Below are positions 1-12,590 of a stretch of DNA of 64,000 bases, one piece after another. Source of the stretch: Aselliscus stoliczkanus (lineage: Eukaryota; Chordata; Mammalia; Chiroptera; Hipposideridae); assembly GCA_033961575.1 (NCBI GenBank), contig CM066738.1:101333478-101397477 (forward strand), given 5' to 3'. Every line of letters begins with the position of its first letter. Within the stretch, counting starts at the first letter, position 1. The translations under genes and the position numbers were made by a program. The notes beneath the pieces are model-generated. The model had not been told where the DNA came from and made no database searches. It saw nothing but the letters and a program-made list of their open reading frames with translations.

Positions 1-1688
1 AATGAGTCGCTCCTCGCAATGTTCCTTGAATGTCAGCATTAGCTCAGATGTGTCAAGTGCTTTTGTAGAATTCAGTACAAGGCGGACCAATTCGGGTCCC
101 ACCCAGCTAGCTGCACGAGGACTACTGGAGTACTAAGTATCTGTAATTGGATTTGTATGGCACTCTACAGGCAGGACCTTTAAGGGTGACAGATGTTGTG
201 ATGCCAAATTTTCAACCTCTTAATATTTCTTCTTGCATGGAGTGTAAAACACTGCAGGGAGGCTAAGGGAAAGCCAGATGCTAATTTAGCAACTGAATTT
301 CTGAACAACGGGTGATGTTTAGCAGCACAGATCCTAACGATCTTCTAGAAAGAGCTCCCCCATTGCTTTTGGATTATTAATTATGCAGGAGAGGAAATAG
401 AGGGTAGCTTTAGGCCTTGAGACATTGATCAACTGCCTCCCCACAGCTCTAATCCTCTGCTTATGAAATGCAACTTGCTTCTTCCATGAATCTTTTTTTT
501 TTGGTTTGCCCAATCAATACTAATACCAATCCAAGTTCAACCTGAGGATATCTGTGTGGGATGTATTTATATCTATGTGTTTACACTGATATACTCCCAA
601 GGTTCTCTACCTGGTCTCCCATTTGGATCATAAACTGTTTAGAATCATGAGTATATGTCATATACACATAGATGCACACATATATACTCTACGCCTCAGT
701 TAAAGCTGATTCATCTTCAGACACAACGTGCAAAGGGCCTGCAGAGTCAGTCCTCTTCTCGGCCTATGGCCCTGCGTGTCTCGCTGGCAGCTGCGGTTCT
801 CACTGGGGGCAGCCTGCATGTTTGTTGAACACGGAAAAGCAATGTTGTCTTATGCTTACCCCTTTGCCCTTTAGAATAACTAGATGCCAAAGTCAAACAG
901 ATTATATACACCTCTTTGATGTACTAAGAGCCTTGAGTGGAAGCAATTAAATAAACAAACCAGTGAGTTTATGTTTTATCAGCCTAAGTGTGATTTCTGA
1001 ATCACTGACAAACTGCTGAATTGACTGACCGTAGTTATAAAAAATACCATAAAGAAATCAGGTCACCAGAGCCATCCCGGGGGCGTTACTCACAGCATAC
1101 CAACGTTATTAGAAATCTGATATTCCGTCGGGCATGCGTGGGAGCCTTTTATAGAGTCAGTCCTTACCCTCAGTGACACGAGGCCCCCAACAGCTGCTTT
1201 CCGAGGTGCATGGAGCCCAGGCAAAACAGAGGCTATAATTTTTAAATGTAAAAAATAAAGCTGCTATAGAAATTCATCATCTGTTTACAGAGAGGATGTT
1301 CTCCATTAGTAAAATCTAGACAAAATATTAGATAAAACAGGACTGCCTGCGTCTGACCCAGGACCATGCGTCTGGACGTTCACTTTACAAAACGTCACAA
1401 CAGCCATAGCTCATCCCCCAGAGCGTTACTGTGTGCCCCTTACCTAGGGGTCTATTTGAACAGTCACCTAATCGATTCCCTGCCTTCGTCGGGTCCTGTT
1501 GCCCTTTAGAGGGTCAGCTCTGAGGATGGGTGGGCAATGCATTCCAGTCGAAGTTAAGTAGGCACCAACCTCAGTGCAGGGTCAACGAAGTGGTGGGTTT
1601 ATCATCATTTCTAAACATTCTCCCCCCTTCTCTCTGCCCAGTCCCCCTTTTATTGTACGGGCCTGCATCTGACATCCCAGGCACTGAC
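1..1688 (-). other. CCBE1: CCBE1 intron 6, 5' part
   Basis: This is the start of the intron downstream of exon 6, beginning with donor gtcagt at 1688-1683 on the minus strand. No exon with Gly-X-Y collagen coding was seen on the minus strand here. I recognise no repeat apart from short AT-rich patches such as 655-690. The stretch looks like ordinary unique intron sequence. Confidence 0.75.
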
Positions 1689-1792
1689 CTTTTGTTTCAG
1701 CTGCAGCACTGTCTGCTTCATCTGGTGGAACTCCTTGCATGTGGCACAGCAGGCTTCCTCCCTCACTGCGTTCTCCGACTTCTCATCGTGCC
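1689..1792 (-). CDS. CCBE1: CCBE1 exon 6 (linker before the collagen repeats)
   Basis: This 104-nt exon completes the Gly codon begun in exon 5 and ends in phase 0. Its peptide runs HDEKSENAVREEACCATCKE then FHQMKQTVLQLKQK. The CCATCKEF and QMKQTVLQLKQK parts match human CCBE1 closely; the segment before them is divergent. The C-terminal half looks amphipathic (QMKQTVLQLKQ) and could help trimerise the collagen part, which is inference. The acceptor is cttccctctcag and the donor gtcagt is weaker than its neighbours. Relative to human CCBE1 as I recall it (GHEKSEN), this copy has one extra residue (GHDEKSEN), as if one codon were inserted near the acceptor. The next exon, which should begin the collagen repeats, was not seen in bases 1-1688, so the gene leaves the window here. 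Confidence 0.92.
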
Positions 1793-3089
1793 CTGAGAGG
1801 GAAGACGGGCTTGGGTCCGTCTGGGAGGCCAGAGGATAACCAGCCCCACAGAGGCAGCACCACGAAAGGCAGACCTGGGCTGGAATGTGTGAGGAATAGA
1901 GGCTGGCAACTTGATGGGTCTCAGGTCACTGACAGCACGCCCAGGTCAGGGAAAAAGGGGAGAGGGACCCCGTTACACTCTGGGCTCAGCTGTTCCCATT
2001 TAGGCATCCCAGCCTCTTCCCCTGTCGGTGTGAACCCTGGCCCCTTGATCAGTGCCCTTCCAGGAGGCAGGCTGCATCAATGTGACATGATTTATACTCC
2101 CCTCCAAGCGCCAACATTCACACATCATAAATTATCCCCCAAGCTCAGACATTGGGACACGGGATGCAGGGCTCATAAAGCCGGTCTTTATCACCTCCGA
2201 TAATCCAGCTGTTCACAGGGTGCATGGCCAGGCCAGGTGGGGTCACAGATCGGGGCTGGACACTGACCTCGGGGATGCGAAGCAGGGATGGAAAATGCAC
2301 CGTTGCTCTGGACATGCCCACCCGGGGCCAAATGGGACAGGCCCTGGGAAGGCAGTCCGGCTGCCCAATGGCATCTCGTAGAGCATTGGGAGCTCCGAGC
2401 GCTTTTTGTAAAGAAATAATGGGTAAGTGGTGAATGGCCAGGAATTCAAACAGCTCTCATCCTACTGGCACCAGAAAGGGCTACAGACACCTGTGTGCTG
2501 TGAGACTAGACAACCGCGGTCATCTTGCTACTGATGAGTAAGTGCAGACTACCCAGGTCTGTGCAAAAGGTGGCAGTGGTGTGGGTCAACGGAGGTGAGA
2601 GAGGTGTGTTTTGTTGGGGCGGGGCAGGACAGCTTGTCACCCAGGGTAGTGTAAACCCTCTTAGCTTAGGAGGGATTTGATGCTGAGCCAGGTGTGCTGT
2701 TTGTGTGACAGATAAACACACTAGCTGGGATATAGCCCAGGTATAGTCGAATAACATCTCCTCCTAGTCACCTCTTGTACCTCTTGGCCCATGTGCTTTT
2801 CTTCTGTTAGTCCTCTCTTTGGGGAGCCATCTTTGCTGCCTCTATTTGTGGAATCCTACCAACTAGCAGGACCACGTTCAAGTGTTCTATGAAGTCCACC
2901 TCTCTATCTATAGAGATGCTACAGTCCTCTGAATCAGGTGGCATTTACCACGTGTCCCACTCAAAGGACAGGTGTCCCAGGCTTCCCTGTAGAGGGATGA
3001 CTCATGCCAGAATGTGAGCTGCCTAAGAATTAGAGTCGCTTCTTGGCAGCTCACATAGTGGGTGCTCAAAAAATGTCTGTGAAATGGAG

Positions 3090-3541
3090 TGTTAGAGGTT
3101 GACCTGTCTCCCCTTCTCCATATTCACATTGAGTTCCTAACCACCCGCCCCCACTCCCGTGCCTCAGAGTGTGACCTTATTTGGAAATAAGGTCATTACA
3201 AATGTCATTAGTTAAGATGAGGTCATACCGGAGTAGTCAGGGCCCTAATCCAATATCACTGGTGTCCTTATAAAAACAAACACAGATGCACACAGAGAGA
3301 ACGCCATGTGAAGATGAAGGCAGAGATCCCAAGATGCAGCAGAAGCCAAAGATGACCAGCAAACCACCAGGATCTAGGGGACAGGCATGGAACAGATTCT
3401 CCTTGATAGCCCTTAGGAGGACCCAACCCTGCCAATACCTTGATCTCAGACTTTTAGCCTCCAGAACTGAGACAATGCATTTCTGTCCTTTAAACCACCC
3501 ACTTGGTGGCACTTTATTATAGGAGCCCAAGAAACTGATAC
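3090..3541 (+). mobile_element. MaLR (MLT1/MST-like) solitary LTR
   Basis: The sequence starts 'tgttagaggttgacc' and ends 'ccaagaaactgata'. In between it has the landmarks of mammalian ERVL-MaLR LTRs: 'gtgaccttatttggaaataa', 'gttaagatgaggtcatac', 'ccaatatcactggtgtcctt', 'ccttgatctcagacttttag' and 'ctccagaactgagaca'. No internal retroviral genes follow, so this is a lone, old LTR. Confidence 0.88.
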
Positions 3542-4184
3542 ATGGATGGATGAGCTGGGCATCGGCAGAGCCCCACACTTGGGGCAGCCCTGCTGATCTC
3601 TCCAACAATATCAGTCTCTTGCCTGGTGATCTGCACTGTGTTTCTGCTCTTTGGGAGGGGGCCCAGGGGCAGCTTGGCAGCTGAGGTCTCTGACTACACA
3701 CCTGCAGCAAAGTGGTGGGTGGTTCAGAGCTGTCACAACCTATCCTTTCACCTCACAGGAGGCCCAAGGCTTGGAGCACATATGCTAGGAACACATTTCT
3801 CAAGCCAGCAGGCTGACGTGGGTGAGGCAGTGCGCTGTCTAGTTGAGTTGTCATAAAGCAACACTGATTCTTGAAAATACAGGATCAACTGATAGCTTAT
3901 GTTCGAAGTGTGTGATTGGGAAATACACTGAGATGTCTGGGAAAGTGGCAGTCTCTTTTTAAATCTATCTTTGTGTATGCAATATAACGGGGCCTCATTG
4001 TTAATTACCACTTTTCTAGCGAATTCTGTCCTATGGGTAACTTCCTGTTGCAGGTCCCACCCCCGTGTTCCATTGGTGCACTTGGGGAATGATTGACTCA
4101 CGCTGTGGCTATGTAATAAAGATGATTTATGAGGAGGAATAGGAACAGAACTAGACCTGTGGAGGAGTGTGTTTGGAGACTGTG

Positions 4185-4412
4185 AAGGGGAATGGTTAAG
4201 GGCACAGCTTCCAGAGTCCCATCGTCCAGGGTGCATATCCAGACTCTGTCACTGACTAGCTCAGGGACCGTGGCCAAGTTATCCGACCTCAATAAACCCC
4301 AATTTCTTCAACAGTAACATTGGAATAATAATTGCTACCACACAGGGCTAGTGTGTGATTAAATGATGAAATGCACGTAAACTCCTTGGCACAGTGCCTG
4401 CTGCTAGTAAAT
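4185..4412 (+). repeat. MIR element
   Basis: It follows the MIR order: 'atggttaagggcacagcttc', 'agactctgtcactgactagc', 'ccaatttcttcaacagtaac', 'gtgtgattaaatgatgaaat' and 'ccttggcacagtgcctgctg'. Confidence 0.9.
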
Positions 4413-4929
4413 GGGAGGGTGCCAGCACGGTCTTCAAATCCAAACGCTTTGCATCCCCTCTGCCCGATAATCCCAGAATCTTTGAATGACAGTATTAACA
4501 CGAACAACACAATGAGAGAAAACTGAGGTTTGGTTACGTCCTGAAAGTCATCTAGCAAGTTAACAAACAATGTGGGTTTACAGTTGAGGTTTCCTGAATC
4601 TGATTCCAATGCCTTTTTTATAAATGAGGCAATTTCCTGTGGGCTCTTTATCCTTCTTTAATGCACCAATTTATAACCCTGCTTGCTTATGGAGCTGGAA
4701 GTCAACTGACGAGAACTAGGGTTATTTATATCAGTCCCCAACATAACAGGTGACACAAAGGAATTTCTATGCAAGAGTACACTTAGTGGTAAAGTACAAA
4801 AGTCTTAACCAGGTTTGGTTGTGCTCATGGCAGAGAATGGTGGACACTGGCATAAATAGATGACCCCAATGCCAGGTTCATTAGGTTTGCTAATACTTAC
4901 AAACAGCTGGATGACATTACTCTCTTCCA

Positions 4930-5085
4930 ATCTAACATTCATTCATTCCATCCCGTCTACTGGTCAGCTGACACAATCCCATTCTATAGCCCATCTACCT
5001 AATTCATCCATCCCATCTTTCCACCGATGTCTTTTTCTCTCATCCATTTATCTGTCCATTCATCCATACATTCATCTACCCTGCC
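4930..5085 (+). repeat. Degenerate CATT/CCAT repeat region
   Basis: Many CATTCATC, CCATCC and ATCTAT units are interspersed without a fixed period, for example 'attcattcattccatcccgt' and 'ccattcatccatacattcat'. It is an eroded tetranucleotide repeat. Confidence 0.8.
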
Positions 5086-5606
5086 TCTCTCTCTAATCGA
5101 TCTATGGAGGGTCTGCTACTCACTGGGCCCTGTGTGAGGCACTGAGAATGCAAAATGAGGCTACCTGTTCAATGATTTGTGATTGACCTTCTTTTCATGG
5201 AACTAGTCCTGTTGGCAGAGCCAGCCCATCATGAGCAAGAGTTAAAAGTCCATCTTTCTATTTCTACGAATATATATTCGGTTGAATATTCCACGTGTTG
5301 GTACGGGTAAGGCAATCTAATGTTTTCATGATAAGAATAAACCTCTTTACCAGTTTCAAGACTCCATTTCATTTAGATCATGCAGTGTTAGAACTGATTG
5401 ATCTTTAGTCCAATCTCCTTTACAGATAAGGAACAAAAGATGATCGGAGAAGGAAAGGAACTTGCTTTAGGTCTCCCAGAGGGCTGTGTGCAGAAGCTAG
5501 TCACTTGCAGACACCGAATCAGGCATTGTGGGGGTGTGTGGTGACCCTGCCACTGGGAGTTCTGTTCAGAACACCTGAGGGCGATCTGCCAGGCTGGCTT
5601 CAGGGC

Positions 5607-5735
5607 AGTGGTTGTCAAGTGTGATCGCCAGACCAGCACCAGCCAGCACCACATGGGCACCTGTTCTCAGAAATCTGGAATTCTGGGAGTGGGATGAGTG
5701 CACAGTTCTGTCAAAGCCCCCCAAGTGTCTCTGGA
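5607..5735 (+). repeat. MER5-like hAT fragment
   Basis: 'agtggttgtcaagtgtgatc' and 'cttctcagaaatctggaatt'-type text resemble the MER5A 5' portion. The orientation is assigned by the recalled consensus. Confidence 0.7.
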
Positions 5736-5889
5736 GCACATTCCGGGTTCCAGGAAAGCAGCTGTGCTGAGTGACCTTTTGCCTGAAGATGCCTAGCCTG
5801 TTTCCTGTCTATTTTGTGAAGTTACCAGCATACAAAGATCCAGATGAGCTTTGTCCCAGAGACTTCTGATGCTTCCACAGACAAAGAGT

Positions 5890-6135
5890 CACATCGTAGC
5901 AAGGAGCGCAGGCTCTGGAAGAATCAGATGAGTAGGACTCGAATCCTGATGCTGCCACTTAGTACCTTGTAGGTTGGAAGTCAAGGCTTCTGTGAGCATC
6001 CGTTCCTTGAACGGTAAAAATGACCATGGCACTTATCGCCTGGGGTTACATCAAGGAAATGACACCTGTAAGTTTCCAAAATGTGCCTAGGATATGGCAA
6101 GTGCTCCATAAATGTTAATATTATTGTTATTGCTA
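5890..6135 (+). repeat. MIR element
   Basis: 'gcgcaggctctggaagaatc', 'tcgaatcctgatgctgccac' and 'aagtgctccataaatgttaa' follow MIR order. Confidence 0.85.
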
Positions 6136-6704
6136 TCTTCTTTTAAATTAAGTTACCTACAAAATCACACATGTGGGGTAGGGTTCTTCACATCGTCCTT
6201 TGGAAAGAGCTCTCAGAGGGTTCAAAGATAATTAATTGTTGTGTGTGGATGTGGAACGTGCAGTCTGTTCTGAGTTGGGGCTCGTTTGTCCTACAATTTG
6301 TCTACTATGGTGCCAAGTGTGCAGCTAAAAGAATCCTGTGTATGCTACATTAATAATTCATTTAGAAATCTGGGCAGACATCACCGACTTCGCATGTTTT
6401 CAATCCTCTCAATACTGCAGTCACTGACTATCTATGGCAGTGACCATGACCGTCTTAAGGGTGGCATGACAACATTTTGCTCGAGCTTGTCCAGATTTTA
6501 AAGGTGCAATATTATGGACTAGCCACATGGGGGCAGATTGCTCTAATTTTAATGATGGTGAGCAGATCCTAAGCATTAGAGATAGAATTCCTAAAATACC
6601 ATATCAGTAATATTTAATAAACTGAGAAACACTCAAGAATGTTCCCAACATATTTCACATGAGCAGTGTCACAAACGAACGAAGAATGTTTGTATTTAAA
6701 AGTT

Positions 6705-6885
6705 GATAGTGCACACTGGTGCCCTGGAAGTAATCTCAACCCTGGTGGCACATTATAACCACTTGGGGGGGGGGCTTTTAAAAATCCCCCTGGTGTTTTA
6801 CTCCACCTATCTGACAGTCACAGCAAGGGAACAGTATCAGCATGTTTTAAAGCTCCTCAGGTTGAGAACCACTGATCTATGCGTA
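6705..6885 (+). repeat. MER5-like hAT element
   Basis: 'ctcaaccctggtggcacatt', 'ataaccacttgggggggggg', 'cttttaaaaatccccctggt' and the end 'caggttgagaaccactgatc' resemble a MER5-group element. Confidence 0.75.
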
Positions 6886-9800
6886 GATTAGTGGAGCTTG
6901 AAAGTTATATGAAACACCTGGCTGTCCCTGACACTTTGAGCTAGAAAAGTAACATTGGGGGGTCATGGTCACTTTATCAGAAAGTAAACAAAAGTTGAAA
7001 AATAGAGACCAGTAAGCTAATTACTATGGAGCCAGCATGTTCTTAATTTATCTCCCCATCAGGGCTACACAGACTCCCTGGAGTGACTAAACTGGCTCCA
7101 GCTACGTATTTTCAAAAAGAGAATCAAAGTGGCTGAGCATGCCATTTTTGTCTATTAGCTAGACGTGTCACCATGCCTGTGTATGCATGGCAACCTTTCA
7201 ATTGTCAGACAGCTCTGAGGCAAGTCCTTTCTGTTCTCCGCTGGCTCTCTGAATAATGAGCTGGGGCTGTCTTCTATTTTAAATTCCTCTCACTATAACG
7301 TTACAGGCATTGGACAATGCAACGTTAGGAAAAAAAAAACCCAACAGGAGGAGGGCAAGGAGGTTTTAGATTACACATGTTTATACTCAATAATCATTAC
7401 CTCTTCGTCAAAAAAAGATTGTGGTGAAATATTTGGCTTCTTAATTAGTCCAACACAGACGAAACCACTTAGCTGCCTCTGATGTTCCAGATACAGGGCT
7501 CGTCTGGCCCTTGGCTTGTCTTCTTGCTGAGCTGAATAGCTGGATGTTAATTATTCACCTTTTAGATAATGTAAGGAAAGGTCTCTGAACATGAAAGACT
7601 GAGCAATTCTTGTATGATGCTGCTGCTGATGGCGGGGGCAGAGGCAATAGGCAGTGGGGTCATTTCAGGATTTAAAAAATTATTTGAGGCCATTATATGT
7701 AGAGGAGGAGAGGAGGGGGAGAGAGTTTGCAGCCAGGCGAATCTGTGGGTTTCTGTAACACTATAACGCTCAATGTGAGAGCCACCAGACAGTTTCTCCT
7801 GATGAAATAGAAGCACATCTCCCATTTAAATCCCTGGTAACTGGAACAGTCTATCTCTCAGAGTGGCAGAACGGAGGGGACCATCCTGCCTTGTTCATCA
7901 GATACTGTGCTGTCTGCAGCCAAAGGCCTCCCGCTGGACCTCCTGCTCCATCTGAAAACATCTTTGCCTGAAGGTCGGCCAGATGACTCAGCTTCAGAGG
8001 TCAGAGTTTTGATGCTCACAAGTTAGAATTTCTCAAACTGTAGTTTTTCAGGACCATCATCTGGGTGATGTTTTTAAGTGTTAAGAAACTAATTTTGGGA
8101 AATTTAGGTTTAATCAAAATTAACTTTTTTTTTTTTTAAATGGCAATTTCTCTCAGAGCTTTTGATGCGCTTGCATCATGAAACCCTAAGGAGTGGGTGC
8201 AGTACGCCATTCTTCCCCAAACACCTGTGTGCAGAAGATTTTAAAGGAAGAAATGCTTAGTAGTACCTCACAAAGGGCCCCAAAGTTCTATAGCACACAC
8301 TGTGGGGAAACGCTGTAATAAATGGTTGAGATAAAATATGCCTTTACATGAAAGTAATACTAGACAAGATGCAAAAAAAGTTGCAAATATATATCCCTTA
8401 TAATGATGACTGCTCAGGGTTTTTTTTTTTTTTTTTAACTGAATTCTCAGCTATAGAGGTCAAACTGGTCATGGCTTAAATACAATTCTCGGTCTCTTGT
8501 ACTGAAACTTTTTGTGTGTTTGAGAAATTTTAAAGAAGTACAGTTCATTTCTCAGGGAAGAAAACAGACGCGTATAGTCCCAGGACTGAAGAAGCACCAC
8601 AGACTGCAGATTTCAAAAATGAATGAGAACTTCCTGTGCCCCATCCCTGTGGCTGGGCCCCTCTCTGGGTCTGCCCTGCCAAAGCACAAAGCAGGAAGTG
8701 TGTGCCACCAAGGTCATCTTGTCACTACTCAGAGCCATGCCTAGGGAGCCACATAGCAGGACAGCTGTATGGGACTGCTGCTGCTTCCATTGGGATATGG
8801 TTGCAGAGTCTAAGAACTACTGCAAGAGGTGGGGGCCGCCTGAGACCAAAGTACCAGTGAATTCAGCATATAATATTTTACCCTAGTCTCTGCACATTTC
8901 CTCTAGCTTCTCTGGTCTCTGCCAGTTAAGGCCGGGTCTCTGGGTAGAGGGCTGTGTCTACTGCTTGTGGGCATGGCCAGGTCTTATTATTTGAAGAGCC
9001 TCACCGGGCCTATTCCCACCCTGATATGCAGCAGTTAGCGATTTTCTTTTTTCTTTTTTTGCCGTTTCAGATGGTTGTGTTGTAGATTGGGTTGCTGGAG
9101 ACTGCCCTTCATGCCCATGTAAACAGGATTTCACCGGAATAGAAATATGAGGCAAACCCACCACGGAGTCGCCAGGTTGAGTAGCTCATAGCCCATGGGC
9201 TTCTTGACTAAAGAGCACAGCTGGAAATCCAATTCCCAAATGAAAAATTAGAAAGCCGTTTTCTTGCTGCTAATTCTCAAGTTGGCCCACACATTAAATA
9301 TATCAGTGACTAAAAGGCTGCACCTCAGTTTTCAATGAGATTCTTCCTTTCAGTAAAGGTTATAATTTAAGAGGTAAGTGACTCATTCCCCCTCCCCCGC
9401 CACCATGGAATACAAACGAAGTGATTTGAATTTTGAATTAAAAAAAAACCTCCTGCCAACATTTTTCTCAGTCGACTCTTATGCCAAAAAGACTGTTTAC
9501 CCCCACTTCACGCACCTCTGGGCACACAGGCTTCAGGCTTTAAATAGTTGTCACTGGGCCCTCTGATTCATTCAAAGTGTCCCAAATTGCCCAACTCTGA
9601 GCTGGCTCCAAAGAGTTATTTTGCATCTCCTTCTAATATATGGTGACTTCAACTGGTTGTTCCTCATAGTTTTGCTTTGTAGTTTTTCTGTGTGAGGCAG
9701 CTGGTCCCCAGTTGCTTGCTGTCCTGAGCTGAAGGCAACTGCCTTCGCCGTTTGCTGAATCTCAGGCTACACCCAAACATCACTAGTTCCTGAGTGCCCA

Positions 9801-10054
9801 GAACTGGACAGTTCTGGCCTTCATCTCCCTGCCTTCCTCGGTACCTGTAATTTGCCCCCTCCCCACCCACAGATGGCCGAGGCCCTGCTACCCTCTCCCA
9901 CCGAAGCATTGCTGCCACTTCTCTCCCAGGGGAGACAGCCAAGAACTGAGCTCTCCTGCCCTTCATACCCTTAAACAAGGAAGTAACCCAACCTGCCGGC
10001 AGATCGTATCTCTGAGTGATCAGATATCTCCGTTAAATCTATTGATATAATGTA

Positions 10055-10330
10055 AATCAGCTTCTCAAATGCTGGAAAGAAGGGCCCATTTTAAAATGTT
10101 TTTCCACTTCGTGGACTGTTTTTGCAAAATACAATGAAAAGGAATTACTAGAATAACAAAACATAAAATGCCAGCATACACCCCTGGATGTAGACAAAAT
10201 TTCTCTGTCAAATTGGAATAAAAGTTTCTAAACATTTTCAACCTCTGTTTGGATCCAGTCATGAACCAATAACAAATAGTTTGTGGATGGGCAGAGGGCC
10301 ACGGACTATACTTTGAGCAGTGCTGATGTA
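10055..10330 (+). repeat. Possible hAT-type repeat, unclassified
   Basis: It begins near 'gcttctcaaatgctggaaag' and ends near 'gactatactttgagcagtgc', as in hAT-Charlie elements whose ends carry CTCAAA/TTTGAG. I cannot name the family. Confidence 0.4.
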
Positions 10331-10668
10331 GACTGTTGCCTTACATGGAAATGTTTCCTATTTATACGCAGCCCATTTTCTTTGAGTGAACACAGTGCTT
10401 CTAGCCTCTTGGCTGCTCATCCTAGTTTGCTCTAAGCATGTGACTAAGTTCTACTGATTTGTCCATGAGCACCCTACCTCTGCTTGACAGACAGCTTCCT
10501 CAAATACATATCCGTTCACAACCCTGAATGCTAACAGACATCACTGTCACCAGGTCTCCTTAGAAGGGGCTTGACCTTATGTCCTACCTTTCTTTTACCC
10601 AGGTCCCACCTACCATTTTTATAAATACCCCTTCCTGGACCTGAGGAACCCTGTTAGGGCTCCCAAGT

Positions 10669-10678
10669 GCCTGCCTGC

Positions 10679-10730
<52 letters not shown>

Positions 10731-10740
10731 TCATCCATCC
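10669..10740 (-). repeat. Tetranucleotide microsatellite (GATA/AGAT on the gene strand)
   Basis: On the plus strand this is three TGCC units, then about 13 uninterrupted TATC units, then TTCATCCATCC. It lies in CCBE1 intron 5 and begins about 50 bases downstream of the exon 5 donor. Confidence 0.95.
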
Positions 10741-10789
10741 AACCACCTATCAACACAATTAGAGAGATAATGTCACTTGCCCTACTCAC

Positions 10790-10942
10790 CAGTGTCATTG
10801 GGGTATTTGTCTCCCTTGGTGCATGTCCTCCCATCGTCCTCCTGGATGTAGCCCTCCTGGCATTCACAACGGTAGCTGCCCAAGGTGTTGACACAGATGT
10901 GTGCACACAGTGTCTCATTGCTGGTGGCACACTCGTCGATAT
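10790..10942 (-). CDS. CCBE1: CCBE1 exon 5 (calcium-binding EGF domain)
   Basis: This 153-nt exon is phase 1 at both ends and encodes a complete calcium-binding EGF module. The Ca-binding start is DIDEC, whose Asp codon is split over the junction with exon 4. Six cysteines are in order, and [10 protein letters not shown] is the consensus for Asn/Asp hydroxylation and Ca ligation (C-x-N-x4-Y). The module ends at DDGRTC and is followed by [11 protein letters not shown]. Two N-glycosylation sequons are visible (NET, NDT). The donor is gtgagt; the acceptor ...caaatccag has a weak pyrimidine tract. Compared with remembered human CCBE1 there are about seven mostly conservative changes in 50 residues. 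The positions of human R158 and C174, which are disease residues, are kept. A tetranucleotide repeat begins about 50 bases past the donor. Confidence 0.98.
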
Positions 10943-12424
10943 CTGGATTTGAACCAAATGCAGACAATGCTCAGCTGCCAAGAATTCACTTCCAACACAA
11001 CAGGTGATGTAAGGCTTGATTGGCCCTTCTGTTGATGTCTGCAAAGCATGCTTTGCCAGACCTCTATCAGAGATGCCTCGAATAAGGGAGAGAGCTAGAG
11101 TGACAGGAGCACCTCAGGCAGTGTCAAAGCATGGTGACAAACATATTAGTGATGGGGTTCCTGGTTGTGGCTCTGCCACTGCCATGTCATATGGATGGTG
11201 CTAGCCTTCAAAGTTCTCACCTATCAAATGTGATAATAAAGCCAACCCTAAACACTTTGCAGGGCTCCTTAGAAAAGAAAATGAGATACTCGATGGTGAC
11301 ACACTTTGAAAAGTGAGTATGACAGAAACAATTTTCTGCAAGGACCCCAGTGTGCAGAGGGCTTTCTGTTCCCTTTTATGGCTATAGGTTCCAAACAGCA
11401 TGAGGGTGACCCAAGGTCACTTAGGAATGTCTCCTTCCCAGTTAAGAGACGTGATGGTACCTGGGAAAAGGCACTTCTGATGAAAGAAAACAGTCATAAT
11501 GGGTCTAACAGAGAGTTTTCCCCAGGAAATTTTGGCTTTATCAACGACCCAAACAGACCTCTCATGAGCTAAGGAAATGAGCCATGAGACCATCAAACAA
11601 GTAACCCCAAAGAATCCACATGAACCAGGCACATCACAGACTCGCTCCCCTACTGAATGGGGTGGAAACAAAGCTTTCCCACCAAGGCAAGAGAGGAGGA
11701 CCAAGTCTGTTTCCTGTTCATTGGGTGAAGACATAGCCCCTGACTGTGCACACATGGTGGCAGACTGAGCCCAGCCCTCACTTCAGGATCCTGACAATGT
11801 CCCAACTACTCCCTGGACCAGTTGCCCAGGCAACTGCCTCTGGCAAATCCTGCACGTGCTGAGGGGAGCACGGTCATTTGGGGGTTTCCTGGACAGAATT
11901 TACAATGTCATCTGTAGACTAAGATGTCACAGCTAGATCCTCCTCTGCAATTCCATGCTGACCATCTTTCTCCACATACTCCTGCCCTAAACCTAAGTGT
12001 GAAGCTGCCTCTACTGTCTGGAGCAGGGAGGACAAGGTTCAAAGGAGAGAGAGAAATAGATGGAACTCTTAGCAGAAAGCTGGTTTTGCTGACCCCGAAA
12101 CGAAAAGAACAGGGGACCATATCACAAACTATAGAAACCTTGTGCCTGGGACCTCAGGGGTACAGAATGGCATCCCATACTCTCTGTAAGAGGGCCACGA
12201 GCCCCCACCCCATTCCCTTGGTGGCCTCAATCCCCTTCTTTGTCAGTGTAGGACGCCAACCCAGGGATCACTAGGGAGAAGCTAGCAGACCCAATATCTA
12301 GAACTTCTCTTAATGGTGCTCTCCAGAGCCCAAGCCAGAGCAGAGAAGGAGGGGCTGCTCACCGCAGTTCCTTTATTTTCCACTTGGGTCCATCTGCCTG
12401 TCTCCTCAGCTCATCCTCAAGCTG

Positions 12425-12590
12425 AGTCTCCAACTGGACTGTGCGTATAAATCACTAGAGGCATTTGTATAAATACAGATTTCCAGATCCAACCTCAGAG
12501 TCTGGAGGGGAGGCCAGGAATTTTTATATTTTTAAAGCAAAAATGTCATACAGGTTAGCCATGGACTGACTACACTTTGAAACCCGTGGC
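12425..12590 (+). repeat. MER5-like hAT element, diverged
   Basis: 'ataaatcactagaggcattt', 'tacagatttccagatccaac' and 'cctcagagtctggaggggag' resemble MER5A in order. Confidence 0.6.

Larger units (their letters stand above)
1793..10789 (-). other. CCBE1: CCBE1 intron 5 (about 9.0 kb)
   Basis: This phase 1 intron lies between exons 5 and 6. It contains a MaLR-type LTR (3090-3541), MIR copies (about 4185-4412 and 5890-6135), MER5-like hAT pieces (about 5607-5735 and 6705-6880), a degenerate CCAT/CATT repeat (4930-5085) and a GATA-type microsatellite (10669-10740). I recognise no family for 1793-3000, 6900-8500 or 8500-10040; open frames there look like chance. Confidence 0.85.

Noticed and set aside
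1..1688. Collagen-coding exon of CCBE1
   Set aside because: I looked for Gly-X-Y coding on the minus strand and found none; the next exon must lie outside the window.
3237..3710. Open frame of 157 codons on the minus strand
   Set aside because: It lies mostly antisense to a MaLR LTR, has no recognisable domain and no coding neighbours.
10669..10740. Direct repeat array that might look like CRISPR
   Set aside because: It is a simple tetranucleotide microsatellite without spacers, in a mammalian intron.
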